The translations under genes and the position numbers were made by a program. Below are positions 17,900 to 26,180 of a stretch of 64,000 nt of DNA, one piece after another. Position 1 is the stretch's first letter. Each line of letters begins with the position of its first letter. The notes beneath the pieces were generated by a model. It saw only the letters and a program-made list of their open reading frames with translations, did no database searches and was not told the origin of the DNA. Location of the stretch: NCBI RefSeq assembly GCF_039545035.1, contig NZ_BAABRO010000004.1, positions 1 to 64,000 on the forward strand, written 5' to 3'. This DNA comes from Novipirellula caenicola. GTDB lineage: Bacteria > Planctomycetota > Planctomycetia > Pirellulales > Pirellulaceae.

Positions 17900-19088
17900 G
17901 TCTTGTCTCTTGCGGTACTGCCACTTCGTGTGGAGCCGTGACTTCGATTAGCCGCGCCTGGTCATCGATTTGAATCCAGACGCTTTTCCCCAGCGGACCG
18001 CCACGCGCCCGATCCAGCGTGACTTGCAGTGGCGTGCTGTGATTGAGGATTCCTGGGTCCGGCCACGACCGACCGGTTCCCTTTTTAACATGCAAGCGAA
18101 CTTCGGCGAAACTCGGTTTCCCGCGTTCTCGCACCGGGCGAACAAAAAAGCCGGGCGTGCGTCCCTGTTCGGCTGCCAATTGAAAACGCCGAGCATCACG
18201 ATCGTCCAGCCGCGTATCGATCGTGGCCCATACGGCCGCGACCGCTTCGCATCGCAGCGATTGGTCAATCGCCCACACCGTATCGGCAGCACAACGAGGT
18301 TGTACCAAGACCATGCGGTCGGCAGGAATGCCCAACGCAATTGCTGCCGGTGGATAAAAAGTGTTACGTGGATCGACGATCACAATCGGGCTGTTCGATT
18401 CCCCCGCGTGCCGGTCGTGATCACGCAGCGCATTGGCGGCCACGATCATCGAAAGCGCCGCCGCACCGCAACCTTCGGCATCGGCGATCCATTCGGAAAT
18501 CGCATCTTGCCGCAGCCCACCGCGAAGCAACGTGTGGTCGATCGCGGACGATCCGGTCGAGAAAGTTTGCCGCTGCCCCGCCAGAACCGGGGCAGGATTC
18601 GATTCGCTGGCGGGCGAAACGTCCAAGCAGTTCGCTTGCAGACGCAATTTTTGCAAAACCGCTTGGCGATCACTGGGTAACGGAGCCGCGTTGCTGGAAT
18701 TTTGCCTAGCTTCGCTGGAATCTTGTGTCGCTTTGCTGGAATCTTGCAACGACGCTTCGTTGGGGACCAGCTTGGAGACACTCGCCCCGACGGCGAGGTG
18801 GGCATGCAGCGCGAGCGGGTTGGGACGTTTGTTGGCCGAGCGAACGTAGGGCTCCAGCGGAAACAGCAGCGGCGACGCACCGATCGTCGCTGTAGGTTGC
18901 TTCGCTGGGTTGCCCGACAACTTTGCTGGGTTGCTCGACAGCTTCGTTGGGTTACCGGAATGACGTTTTGACGAAGACGTTGCGGGCTGCAAACGCGAGG
19001 TCGGGGCAGCCTGCGAGGCCTCCGAAGCGGCAGCGGTTTCCATGAATTCAAAGGTTTGTTGGGGCACGAGGAGTGTCCTTTGGACCAT
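17814..19088 (-). CDS. imuA: ImuA: RecA-like mutasome protein
   Basis: 424 residues. The C-terminal ~250 are RecA/SulA-like: FSTGSSAIDHTLLRGGL, then EWIADAEGCGAAALSMIVA where RecA has Walker A, then PIVIVDPRNTFYPPAA. The P-loop is degenerate (AEGCGAAAL), consistent with ImuA, which is related to RecA but not a recombinase. The first ~170 residues are a low-complexity linker with NPAKLS and DSS-type repeats, an unusual extension. ImuA works with ImuB and DnaE2 in SOS mutagenesis. The ATG at 19088 is used, and imuB starts inside its 3' end. Confidence 0.85.
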   Translation of the reverse strand: MVQRTLLVPQQTFEFMETAAASEASQAAPTSRLQPATSSSKRHSGNPTKLSSNPAKLSGNPAKQPTATIGASPLLFPLEPYVRSANKRPNPLALHAHLAVGASVSKLVPNEASLQDSSKATQDSSEARQNSSNAAPLPSDRQAVLQKLRLQANCLDVSPASESNPAPVLAGQRQTFSTGSSAIDHTLLRGGLRQDAISEWIADAEGCGAAALSMIVAANALRDHDRHAGESNSPIVIVDPRNTFYPPAAIALGIPADRMVLVQPRCAADTVWAIDQSLRCEAVAAVWATIDTRLDDRDARRFQLAAEQGRTPGFFVRPVRERGKPSFAEVRLHVKKGTGRSWPDPGILNHSTPLQVTLDRARGGPLGKSVWIQIDDQARLIEVTAPHEVAVPQETRHETAAVHLASQLAHPKRAASRSRQHRAG

Positions 19089-19120
19089 TGGAGAATGGAA
19101 ACAACAAAACGTCCCCCACC

Positions 19121-19160
19121 CACAAGTGACGGGGCCACAAGTGACTTGCCCACAAGTGAC
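19121..19160. repeat. Three direct repeats CACAAGTGAC upstream of imuA
   Basis: The decamer CACAAGTGAC occurs at 19121, 19136 and 19151 with an exact 15-bp period, 33-72 bp upstream of the imuA start. On the gene strand it reads GTCACTTGTG three times. It could be an operator array or another short dispersed repeat. Confidence 0.7.
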
Positions 19161-19370
19161 GGGGACTGATCGTCGGTCGTCTTGAGAGAAGGGCTCGCCG
19201 TGGGAAAGGTTGCTAGATTTTCCCCACCGAGAAGCCTAGGCTTGAGTGGCGGAAACCCTTCGCACACCGAATCCTTGCCACCCGCAAAACGACAGACGCA
19301 TCCTAAATGCTAGCATTAGCAGGGATTACTGGAAAGCGTCTTTTAAGAAAGATCGACGAGAGAGTGTCTG

Positions 19371-19715
19371 ATGATGCAGAAAATACGCTGGATTTTGTTG
19401 TTGTTGGGAATCGTGATCGCGTTGGTGATCGCGTTTCAGAACAATCGAAACGAAGAAGTGAACGTGCTGTTCTTCCATGGCGAAGTTTCCCTCTTGCTGT
19501 TGATTTTGACGGCGGTAGGCGTCGGTTTTGTATTTGGCGCGATGCTGACGTACGGAATGTTGCGACCGAAAAAGGGTAAGAAGACAAATGCCAAGTCGGC
19601 AGCCAAAGGGGGGGCGGCTGCACCTGCCGCCCCCACCTCTAAAAACGCACCGCCGGCTCCGAAGCCAGAGCGGGCCGACGCTCTGGCCCCGGATCGTGCC
19701 GACGCGAAGAAGTAA
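19371..19715 (+). CDS. LapA-domain (DUF1049) membrane protein
   Basis: 114 residues. Two membrane helices (WILLLLGIVIALVIAFQNN and LLLLILTAVGVGFVFGAMLTYGM) flank the short NNRNEEVNVLFFHGEVSL segment typical of the LapA/YciS domain. A basic then Ala/Pro/Lys-rich C-terminal tail of about 45 residues follows. LapA proteins in other bacteria help envelope lipopolysaccharide homeostasis; that role is not shown here. ATGATG at 19371 follows a GAGAG-type ribosome site. A tandem repeat array begins two bases after the stop codon. Confidence 0.85.
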   Translation: MMQKIRWILLLLGIVIALVIAFQNNRNEEVNVLFFHGEVSLLLLILTAVGVGFVFGAMLTYGMLRPKKGKKTNAKSAAKGGAAAPAAPTSKNAPPAPKPERADALAPDRADAKK

Positions 19716-19716
19716 A

Positions 19717-19843
19717 ATGTGGGATAGGCTTCCAGCGATGTCATGTGGGATAGGCTTCCAGCCTGTCATGTGAAATAAGCTTCCAGCCTGTCATGTGGGA
19801 TAGGCTTCCAGCCTGTCATACGGAATAAGCTTCCAGCGATGTC
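19717..19843. repeat. Five tandem 25-bp units ATGTGGGATAGGCTTCCAGC...
   Basis: Units begin at 19718, 19743, 19768, 19793 and 19818. Each has the core GGNATARGCTTCCAGC followed by CTGTC or GATGTC, with differences of a few bases. The array fills the start of a convergent intergenic region. A sixth copy lies at 10710-10735. Confidence 0.95.
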
Positions 19844-19890
19844 GTCGAAGCGAGTCTTTGCATCGTCCATCTCCAGCATTGCAGGCCCAA

Positions 19891-20030
19891 GATTCAATCC
19901 GTAGCGACGTTCGCCTGAACGTGGTCCACCGTCTTGGCGACGGTGGCTACATCAAACGGACTCCACCGTCTTGGCGACGGTAGCTACATCAAACGGGCTC
20001 CACCGTCTGGCGACGGTAGCTACATCAAAA
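19891..20030. repeat. REP-like hairpin repeat, one leading unit plus tandem 37-bp units
   Basis: A ~67-bp unit (19891-19957) contains two hairpins, ACGTTC-GCCT-GAACGT and CCGTC-TTGGC-GACGG. The second half is then repeated at 19963 and 20000 with a 37-bp period, ending in GGTAGCTACATCAAA. The same unit occurs at 31047-31112 and in modified form at 23156-23231. There are no spacers between the repeats, so this is not a CRISPR array. Confidence 0.9.
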
Positions 20031-20042
20031 AGTGACTTTCGC

Positions 20043-20321
20043 TTAGCGGGGCAGACGTGCGGCGCGGGCGGCACGGCGGGCAGCGACAAGGTCGTATCGC
20101 ATCAGGACCAGACGAGCCAAATCGCCCATGTGATTCAGCCCTGCTTTAGCCTCGTTGCCCTTCGCTGCCGCGGCCGTGGTTCCAGGACGCTCGGATCGGC
20201 GAACCGCTGACGACTGGACCGCCTTGGGAGCCACCACGGCGGGTGAAGCCACCGCGACTGCTGAACGGCTGGCGATGGGACTGGTGACGACAGGACTATC
20301 GAAAAGCATCAGTTGGGTCAT
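20043..20321 (-). CDS. Small conserved-type protein, function unknown
   Basis: 92 residues. An N-terminal MTQLMLFDSPV and a basic C-terminal helix (LNHMGDLARLVLMRYDLVAARRAARAARLP) flank an Ala/Val/Ser-rich disordered middle. No signal peptide or membrane helix. The ordered ends and the usable ATG support a real gene. The arginine-rich C-terminus could contact nucleic acid, but no family is recognised. It is convergent with the LapA-domain gene across the repeat region. Confidence 0.6.
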   Translation of the reverse strand: MTQLMLFDSPVVTSPIASRSAVAVASPAVVAPKAVQSSAVRRSERPGTTAAAAKGNEAKAGLNHMGDLARLVLMRYDLVAARRAARAARLPR

Positions 20322-20611
20322 CGGACAGATTCCTGTGCGAAAGAAGCGAATCAGGTAAGCGCCGAGTGATCAATCACTCAACTAAAACCATTCTTCGCGA
20401 CCCTAATGACACGTCTGGTCACGCCTCGGAAAAGAAATTTCAAATTTCTTCAAAGAGGCTTTTTCGGGGCAAAAACGCCGCTCAGCATGAGCGGCCAAAG
20501 AAAAACGTCACTCGCGTGACAGAGGATTCACGCCGACGATTCTGCGGCAGCGAAACTGTTGGCTCGTTTTCGCTACGTCCGGCTTGCTACGTCAAACTCG
20601 CTGCGTCCGGC

Positions 20612-21730
20612 TCAGCCGTCCACCGCTTCGACGTCGACCCAATCGCCGCCGGCAACGGCACTGCGTCGACACGCATCGAGAATCAGCTGGGTTTTCAGCG
20701 TCAATTCAGGATAATGCGACTGGATCGAGTTCTCGTTCACATAGCTGGCAAAACGGCGAACCATTTCGACTTCGGGGGCCACGGGTTCGCCCGACGCGTA
20801 TTCGTCGTTGGACCGTGGCGAGGTTCGTCGCTTGAAATTCCAGCGGCAATTGTCGATCTCGAGCTGGTGGTCGTGGGTCGCCCAGTGGGTCCGCGAGTCA
20901 TAGAACGGCAAGACAAAATCGTCGATCGTCAAATGCCCTTTTTCTCCCGAGACGATGGCGGTTTGCTGATTGCTGGTCAAAAACGAACAGTAAAACGCGG
21001 CCGACAATCCCTCGGGGAATTCCAATTCGGCAGAAAACTCACCCGGCACTTGATGCTCGCCCTGTGCATTGCCGATCGAGGTGATCGTCCGCGCCGACAA
21101 ACGCGTGGGCATCTGCAGCTTGGACGCCCACAAAATGAAGCGGATACAGTACCAACCGAGGTCGCCGAGACAGCCATGGGGTTCGAGCTCGTAATTGGCT
21201 CGAATATTCGATGCCTCGAACGATTCGTCGCTGCAGAACGAAAAATGGGTGTTGATGCGTCGCAGCTTGCCGAGCAATTTCTCGTCGTGCAGCGTTGCCG
21301 CGACGTCTTCGATTCGTCGACTGTGATCGAACATCACCCCGTCCATGAACTGGACGCCCGAGGCACGACATGCATCGATCATCTGGCGAACTTGCTGCGT
21401 GTTGACGCCAACCGGCTTTTCGCACAACACGTGCTTGCCCGCCTCGGCCGCCGCGACCACCCAATCCTTGCGAATCCCGGTGGGCAGCGGAATGTAGACC
21501 GCGTCAATCTGATCGCTTTGGATCAGTTCATCGTAAGAGCCCATCGCGGTGACCGCTTCGATTTGCGGCGTTTCGGCCGAGCACTCGTCGATAAACGTCT
21601 GAGCCCGCTCGAGCGACCGGCTGGCGACCGCGGCGACGCGTCCATTGCCGCTAAGGCGAATTGCTTTCCAATTCTTTCGAGCAATCCCAGCTGCTCCTAA
21701 GAAACCCCATCTACAGATTGAATCGGTCAT
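20612..21730 (-). CDS. Gfo/Idh/MocA family NAD(P)-dependent oxidoreductase
   Basis: 372 residues. The N-terminal Rossmann fold (WGFLGAAGIARKNWKAI) carries the dinucleotide loop. AGKHVLCEKPVGVN is the family signature with the catalytic-site Lys-Pro, and FMDGVMFDHSRRI starts the second domain. Members oxidise or reduce sugars, inositol and related polyols; planctomycetes carry many copies. The substrate cannot be read from the sequence. It appears monocistronic, with an ATG at 21730. Confidence 0.93.
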   Translation of the reverse strand: MTDSICRWGFLGAAGIARKNWKAIRLSGNGRVAAVASRSLERAQTFIDECSAETPQIEAVTAMGSYDELIQSDQIDAVYIPLPTGIRKDWVVAAAEAGKHVLCEKPVGVNTQQVRQMIDACRASGVQFMDGVMFDHSRRIEDVAATLHDEKLLGKLRRINTHFSFCSDESFEASNIRANYELEPHGCLGDLGWYCIRFILWASKLQMPTRLSARTITSIGNAQGEHQVPGEFSAELEFPEGLSAAFYCSFLTSNQQTAIVSGEKGHLTIDDFVLPFYDSRTHWATHDHQLEIDNCRWNFKRRTSPRSNDEYASGEPVAPEVEMVRRFASYVNENSIQSHYPELTLKTQLILDACRRSAVAGGDWVDVEAVDG

Positions 21731-21844
21731 CTAGCCCGTCTCGTTAGTCGTGTCTTTGTAGCCATTGAGCGGCCATATTACGTTTGATCCGCTCGAAACG
21801 CACGGCCCCGTCGTCTGACAAAATACATTACCAAGATGAGCCGA

Positions 21845-21886
21845 CAAAAAAATACCCTCGCCAGGAACACTTCCTGGCGAGGGTAT
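21845..21886 (-). terminator. Perfect 16-bp-stem Rho-independent terminator
   Basis: ATACCCTCGCCAGGAA (21852-21867), loop CAC, and its exact complement (21871-21886). Next to the left arm lie A residues (21846-21852), which read as a T-run on the minus strand. It lies 66 bp past the stop of the small minus-strand gene at 21952-22176. Confidence 0.92.
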
Positions 21887-21951
21887 CTGGGTCGCTTTTC
21901 AGCTTGTTTGGTTTGCGGGGGAGCCCACAAAAATCTTACTTGCGTTGAATC

Positions 21952-22176
21952 TTACTCGCGGGGGCGGATCGCACCGGTCAAACCGCTGTAATCGACGCGG
22001 TCGGTGGTGTGCCAAAGGGGTTGACCTAGCTCGACGCGTTTTCGCAGCACTTCGATTTTTTCTTGGCTGCCAGCAGGAGCGTCGGTCGGTTCAAAATTGT
22101 CGTCCTTGTTCGGGACGAAGTCTTCGTCGTGCCCATAACGCAAGATGGCTTCAAATACGTTCTTGCAATGACTCAT
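21952..22176 (-). CDS. Small conserved-type protein (QPLWH...VDYSGLTG motif), function unknown
   Basis: 74 residues from the ATG at 22176 (MSHCKNVFEAILRYGHDEDF). The frame is open to 22206, but the extra residues add nothing. The protein is acidic, with a central helix KIEVLRKRVELGQPLWH and the ending VDYSGLTGAIRPRE. It has neither signal peptide nor membrane segment. It is a monocistronic unit with a good sigma-70-type promoter at 22289-22316 and a perfect terminator at 21852-21886, which suggests high, independent expression. I believe similar proteins occur in related planctomycetes, but no function is known to me. Confidence 0.7.
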   Translation of the reverse strand: MSHCKNVFEAILRYGHDEDFVPNKDDNFEPTDAPAGSQEKIEVLRKRVELGQPLWHTTDRVDYSGLTGAIRPRE

Positions 22177-22675
22177 TGTTCGTTTTCTACTCCATGAGCA
22201 GAACATCTATTCCTACAAATGTTCCGCTATCTAATTCGTTGTCTGATTCGGCCGTGAATCCAAATGGCTACAGCTGTTGCACGAGGAGATTATTGACGCG
22301 ATTACCTCAGTGTCAAGAAAATTGTGTTAACTATGAAAGCAGCCTGCATGAACTCGCCCAGTGAAGCGACTGCGACGGTGCCCATCCCTTTCGTTATTAC
22401 CGCAAAACTCACCTCAGCCCAATGGACCAAGCAACACCCCCCATGCAACGACGCTGTTTTGTCAAGGGGGCATACTCTCACTTTGCCCCGGCACGAAGGC
22501 GACTTCATCCTTGACTGGCGTTTTCTCATCCCTCAATGGCATGCAGGACGTTCATTTGGGGCCATGTAGTCCCCCAAGCTGCTTTCGCTTGTTTTTTTCA
22601 AGCAAAAAAAATCAGAAAATATATTTTCAGTTCTCGACATTTCTCGTTGCCCTTTGCACTCGCTAAGAGATCACC
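22177..22675. other. Divergent intergenic region
   Basis: 499 bp between the small minus-strand gene and yjbQ. Apart from the minus-strand promoter there is an A/T-rich stretch (22590-22640) just upstream of yjbQ that may hold its promoter. Short frames here are not gene-like. Confidence 0.4.
22289..22316 (-). promoter_or_regulatory. Sigma-70-type promoter of the 74-residue protein gene
   Basis: On the minus strand, TTGACA (22316-22311, all six consensus bases) is separated by 16 bp from AATAAT (22294-22289, five of six). Transcription would start near 22282, giving a leader of about 105 nt before the ATG at 22176. Confidence 0.7.
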
Positions 22676-23098
22676 ATGTGGATTCAAAAAAAACTGCGGC
22701 TTCCCGCCATGAGCCGAGGCTTTCACTTAATCACCGACAGAGTCACCCAGGCGGTACCCGAGCTAAGCTCCATGCACATCGGGTGGATGCAAGTGTTCAT
22801 CCAACACACGAGCGCGTCGCTGACGATCAACGAGAACGCCGACCCAGATGTCCGCGTCGATTTTGAAACGGCGATGAACCACGCCGTGCCTGAATCGCTG
22901 CCGTACATCCATACGATCGAAGGGCCGGATGACATGCCGGCTCACGTGAAAGCTTCGATGATGGGGGCAAGTGTGATGATCCCGATTGCCGATGGACGGC
23001 TGCAACTTGGCACTTGGCAGGGCATCTATTTGTGCGAGCACCGTGACCACGCCGGTGGTCGCAACGTGGTGATTACCGCAATGGGCGAAACCGGGTAG
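22676..23098 (+). CDS. yjbQ: YjbQ/UPF0047 family protein
   Basis: 140 residues, the normal length of the family. The signature HTSASLTINENADPDVRVDF contains the conserved His and Asn/Glu-Asn residues of the putative active site. GTWQGIYLCEHRD is the second conserved block. Members have been reported to show weak thiamine-phosphate synthase activity in E. coli; the physiological role is uncertain. The ATG at 22676 follows AAGAGATCACC. The gene is monocistronic and convergent with the glucosidase gene. Confidence 0.93.
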   Translation: MWIQKKLRLPAMSRGFHLITDRVTQAVPELSSMHIGWMQVFIQHTSASLTINENADPDVRVDFETAMNHAVPESLPYIHTIEGPDDMPAHVKASMMGASVMIPIADGRLQLGTWQGIYLCEHRDHAGGRNVVITAMGETG

Positions 23099-23155
23099 CC
23101 GAAAGAGGGGCGGCATCGAATCATTTCGAGGCGGCAACCTACGACCATGGTGTTT

Positions 23156-23231
23156 TGTAGCCACGCTCGGCCAGCGTGTGGATGACTGCCGCCCAAATGC
23201 GAATCACCACCTTCTGGCGAAGGTAGCTACA
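23156..23231. repeat. Inverted pair of REP-like hairpins between convergent genes
   Basis: The outer arms TGTAGC (23156-23161) and GCTACA (23226-23231) enclose two hairpins, CACGCT-CGGCC-AGCGTG (23162-23178) and ACCTTC-TGGC-GAAGGT (23209-23224). The architecture matches the 19891-20030 repeats, but the stem bases differ on both sides together. Confidence 0.85.
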
Positions 23232-23316
23232 AAAAATGCTTCACTGCGTTACGAAAGAAGCTCGCATCGCATCGGGCCCTCGAACCATGGGAATCGAACA
23301 CGCGATTCAACGCAAT

Positions 23317-23330
23317 GATCGCGGAGCGTC
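23317..23330. repeat. Near copy of the GATCGCGGAGCGATC palindrome
   Basis: GATCGCGGAGCGTC lacks one base relative to the imuB copies and is followed by AGGGACAT, also similar to the sequence after those copies. It lies just past the end of the glucosidase gene. Confidence 0.6.
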
Positions 23331-23337
23331 AGGGACA

Positions 23338-26043
23338 TCAGTGCGCTGCGGCGCCGTGGCTTCGGAGGATCGTGGCGATCAGCGCGGTCCATCCGGTTTG
23401 GTGGCTGGCACCTAAACCTGTTCCTTCGTCGGCGTGAAAGTACTCGTAGAACAGCACAAGGTCTTTCCAGGCGGGATCGTCCGCGTATTGGTGAACCTTG
23501 CCATGCGATGGTCGCGCCCCGTTTTCGTCCACTTCGAAAATCGAGATCAGACGCCGTTCCAATTCACGAGCGACCTCCATCAACGTCATCATCACGCCGC
23601 TGCCGGTCGGGCATTCGACCTTAAAATCATCACCGTAGAAGACGTAGTAACGCTTGAGTGCTTGGATCAGCAAGAAGTTCGTAGGGAACCAGATCGGGCC
23701 TCGCCAATTGCTGTTCCCGCCAAACATGCCGCTGTCGCTTTCGCCAGGCAAATAACGGACTTCGTGATGCTGGCCACCGAAATCAAAGACAAACGGCTGA
23801 TCGCGATGGGCGGCGGACAGACTGCGAATCCCAAACGGCGATAAAAATTCCTTTTCATCCAGCATCACCGAGATCAAATGGCGAAATCGATCGCTCGATG
23901 GAATCGCAAGCAGCCGATTGCAAGGGGTTCCCAGATTGGCATCCTCGCGTTCCATGTACGTCATGTGTTGGCTGAGGTCATTGCGATTACGCAGGAACCA
24001 CAGCATACGGCGTTTGAATCCCGGCAGTTTCTCGATGATGGGTTCTTCGAGGATCACGCCGGTCATGAGCGGCAGCAATCCGACGAGCGAGCGAACGCGA
24101 ATCGGAATCGATTTGCCATCGACGTACAGATGGTCGTAGTAGAAACCATCGTCGTCATCCCAAAGTCCGCTGCCGTCCATCGAGTTCATCGCTTCGGCGA
24201 TCGCGACATAGTGTTCAAAGAACTTGCTAGCCATGTCGCCGTATGCGATTTCATCCTCGGCCAATTCGATGGCCATCCGCAGCATCGTGCCGCAATAAAA
24301 TGCCATCCACGCGGTACCATCGGCTTGTTCGAGATGTCCTTGTGGCAGCGGTTTGCTGCGGTCAAAGACTCCGATGTTATCGAGTCCTAAAAATCCACCG
24401 GCAAAGATATTTTTGCCTCGCGGGTCTTTGCGATTCACCCACCACGTGAAGTTGATCAACAATTTCTGAAACGCCCGCGCCAAGAATTCCTTGTCCCGTT
24501 TTCGGGGCGGGCCGGATGCCTTGTAGACCTGCCAAACGCCCCAGGCGTGTACGGGCGGATTGACGTCGCCGAGCTGCCATTCGTAAGCCGGAATTTGGCC
24601 ACTCGGATGCATGTACCACTCACGCAAAAACAGAATCATCTGTTCTTTGGCAAAGTGGTTATCCAAGTGTGCCATCGGCACCATATGAAAGGCCAAGTCC
24701 CACGCGGCATACCACGGGTATTCCCATTTGTCGGGCATCGAGATCACGTCGCGATTGAACAGATGACGCCAATCGCTGTTGCGTCCCAGCTTTCGCACCT
24801 CGGTCGCTTTCACTCCGTTCGGATCGCCGTCCAACCAAGTGTTGACGACGTAGTGATAGAACTGCTTTGTCCATAGCAATCCGGCGTACGATTGCCGCAT
24901 GATCAATTTACGGTCGCTGCTCAAGGCCGCAGGGATACGCGAGGCGTAAAACTCATCCGCTTCGTCAATGCGATCTTGGAAACACGCGTCAAACGAATCA
25001 TCAAACGCCACTTGGGAAAACACCTTGGCGTCGCCCCCAGCGGTGACTTTGATGATCGGCGAATCCACATGAGCCAACCGCAATCGGATCTCTCGCGATC
25101 CTCCGGCCGGCAACATCAACAACCCGTACGCGCCGACCTTGGTGCCGCGTTGGTCTGGATTCACCGCCGAGGTATCGCCGAGAATGACAAAGTCATTGAA
25201 CGCGTCTTTGTAGAACTCACTTTCGCTGGGCAGATGAGGATGGCGAACTTTGTTGGTTTCATTGTCGGTGAATAACCACCCCCAATCGCCCGAGTCATCC
25301 ATCGCATCACACGCGAACCAAAATTGATCGAGCGATTCGTGATGGGTTTGCACCACGTTGCCGGACAACCGCATCGACGGACGTGTCGTACAGCCTTCGT
25401 CGGTACACTGCCACGTCCATGTATTGCGAAAAAAGAGTTGCGGCAGCGCGTGCAGCACGGCGGCTTGCGGTCCCCGATTGGTAATCGTCAAACGAATCAA
25501 CAGATCGTTGGGATCGTTCTTGGCGTATTCGGCCACCACGTCAAAGTAACGCGAATCGGCAAAGGCAGCGGTATCGGTCAGCTCGTATTCATCCTCCATA
25601 CGACTGCGTGCCCGCGAAACGTCCACCAATTCCTCGTATGGAAACCGACTTTGCGGGTACTTGTACAGCGCCTTCATGTAGCTGTGTGTCGGCGTGCTAT
25701 CGAGATAGTAATAGCACTCTTTGACGTCTTCGCCATGATTGCCCTCGGGGCCGGTCACGCCGAACAAGCGTTCTTTGAGAATCGGATCGCGTCCGTTCCA
25801 CAAGCCGACGGAGAAGCACAATCGGCATTGCCGATCGCAGACTCCCAGCAGCCCGTCTTCGCCCCAACGATAGGCGCGACTGCGAGCATGATCGTGAGGA
25901 AAGTAGCTCCACGTCGCGTCGCCACCTTCGCTGTAATCCTCGCGAACCGTTCCCCATTGCCGCTCGGATAGATACGGCCCCCAACGATGCCAGTTCTGCT
26001 CGCGACGTCGGGACTGGGTCAAGCGTTCGTCTTCGGCAGTCAT
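23338..26043 (-). CDS. GH63/MGH1-like glucosidase
   Basis: 901 residues from the ATG at 26043 (MTAEDERLTQSRRREQNWHRWGPYLSERQWGTVREDYS), an N-terminus typical of bacterial GH63-like enzymes. The frame is open to a TTG at 26094. The (alpha/alpha)6 barrel is marked by YPWYAAWDLAFHMVPMAHLD, which carries the likely acid Asp, and by GGNSNWRGPIWFPTNFLLIQ near the C-terminus. The family includes processing alpha-glucosidases and mannosylglycerate or glucosylglycerate hydrolases. The latter would fit osmolyte turnover in a marine cell, but the substrate is not proven. No signal peptide, so cytoplasmic. It lies 137 bp downstream of pgk on the same strand... in the order pgk (upstream end at 27374) being separate; the gene ends in a convergent repeat region. 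Confidence 0.9.
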   Translation of the reverse strand: MTAEDERLTQSRRREQNWHRWGPYLSERQWGTVREDYSEGGDATWSYFPHDHARSRAYRWGEDGLLGVCDRQCRLCFSVGLWNGRDPILKERLFGVTGPEGNHGEDVKECYYYLDSTPTHSYMKALYKYPQSRFPYEELVDVSRARSRMEDEYELTDTAAFADSRYFDVVAEYAKNDPNDLLIRLTITNRGPQAAVLHALPQLFFRNTWTWQCTDEGCTTRPSMRLSGNVVQTHHESLDQFWFACDAMDDSGDWGWLFTDNETNKVRHPHLPSESEFYKDAFNDFVILGDTSAVNPDQRGTKVGAYGLLMLPAGGSREIRLRLAHVDSPIIKVTAGGDAKVFSQVAFDDSFDACFQDRIDEADEFYASRIPAALSSDRKLIMRQSYAGLLWTKQFYHYVVNTWLDGDPNGVKATEVRKLGRNSDWRHLFNRDVISMPDKWEYPWYAAWDLAFHMVPMAHLDNHFAKEQMILFLREWYMHPSGQIPAYEWQLGDVNPPVHAWGVWQVYKASGPPRKRDKEFLARAFQKLLINFTWWVNRKDPRGKNIFAGGFLGLDNIGVFDRSKPLPQGHLEQADGTAWMAFYCGTMLRMAIELAEDEIAYGDMASKFFEHYVAIAEAMNSMDGSGLWDDDDGFYYDHLYVDGKSIPIRVRSLVGLLPLMTGVILEEPIIEKLPGFKRRMLWFLRNRNDLSQHMTYMEREDANLGTPCNRLLAIPSSDRFRHLISVMLDEKEFLSPFGIRSLSAAHRDQPFVFDFGGQHHEVRYLPGESDSGMFGGNSNWRGPIWFPTNFLLIQALKRYYVFYGDDFKVECPTGSGVMMTLMEVARELERRLISIFEVDENGARPSHGKVHQYADDPAWKDLVLFYEYFHADEGTGLGASHQTGWTALIATILRSHGAAAH

Positions 26044-26180
26044 GGCAAGTCCCAGGAGTGAGGAGGGAGGAGTGAGTTGGAAGTTGGAAGACAAGGAGGG
26101 TGGGAGTGGGGAGAGATTGTTCTGTCGACTCCTTCTCCTCTTCTGCCCCCTCTCCGTGTCTCCCCCTCTTTTTCTCTTGC

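Noticed and set aside
19891-20030. Possible CRISPR array
   Set aside because: The repeats abut with no unique spacers, there are only three units, and no cas genes are present; related copies occur singly elsewhere.
20366-21700. 444-codon plus-strand frame
   Set aside because: Antisense shadow of the Gfo/Idh/MocA oxidoreductase gene, with Arg-rich composition and no domain.
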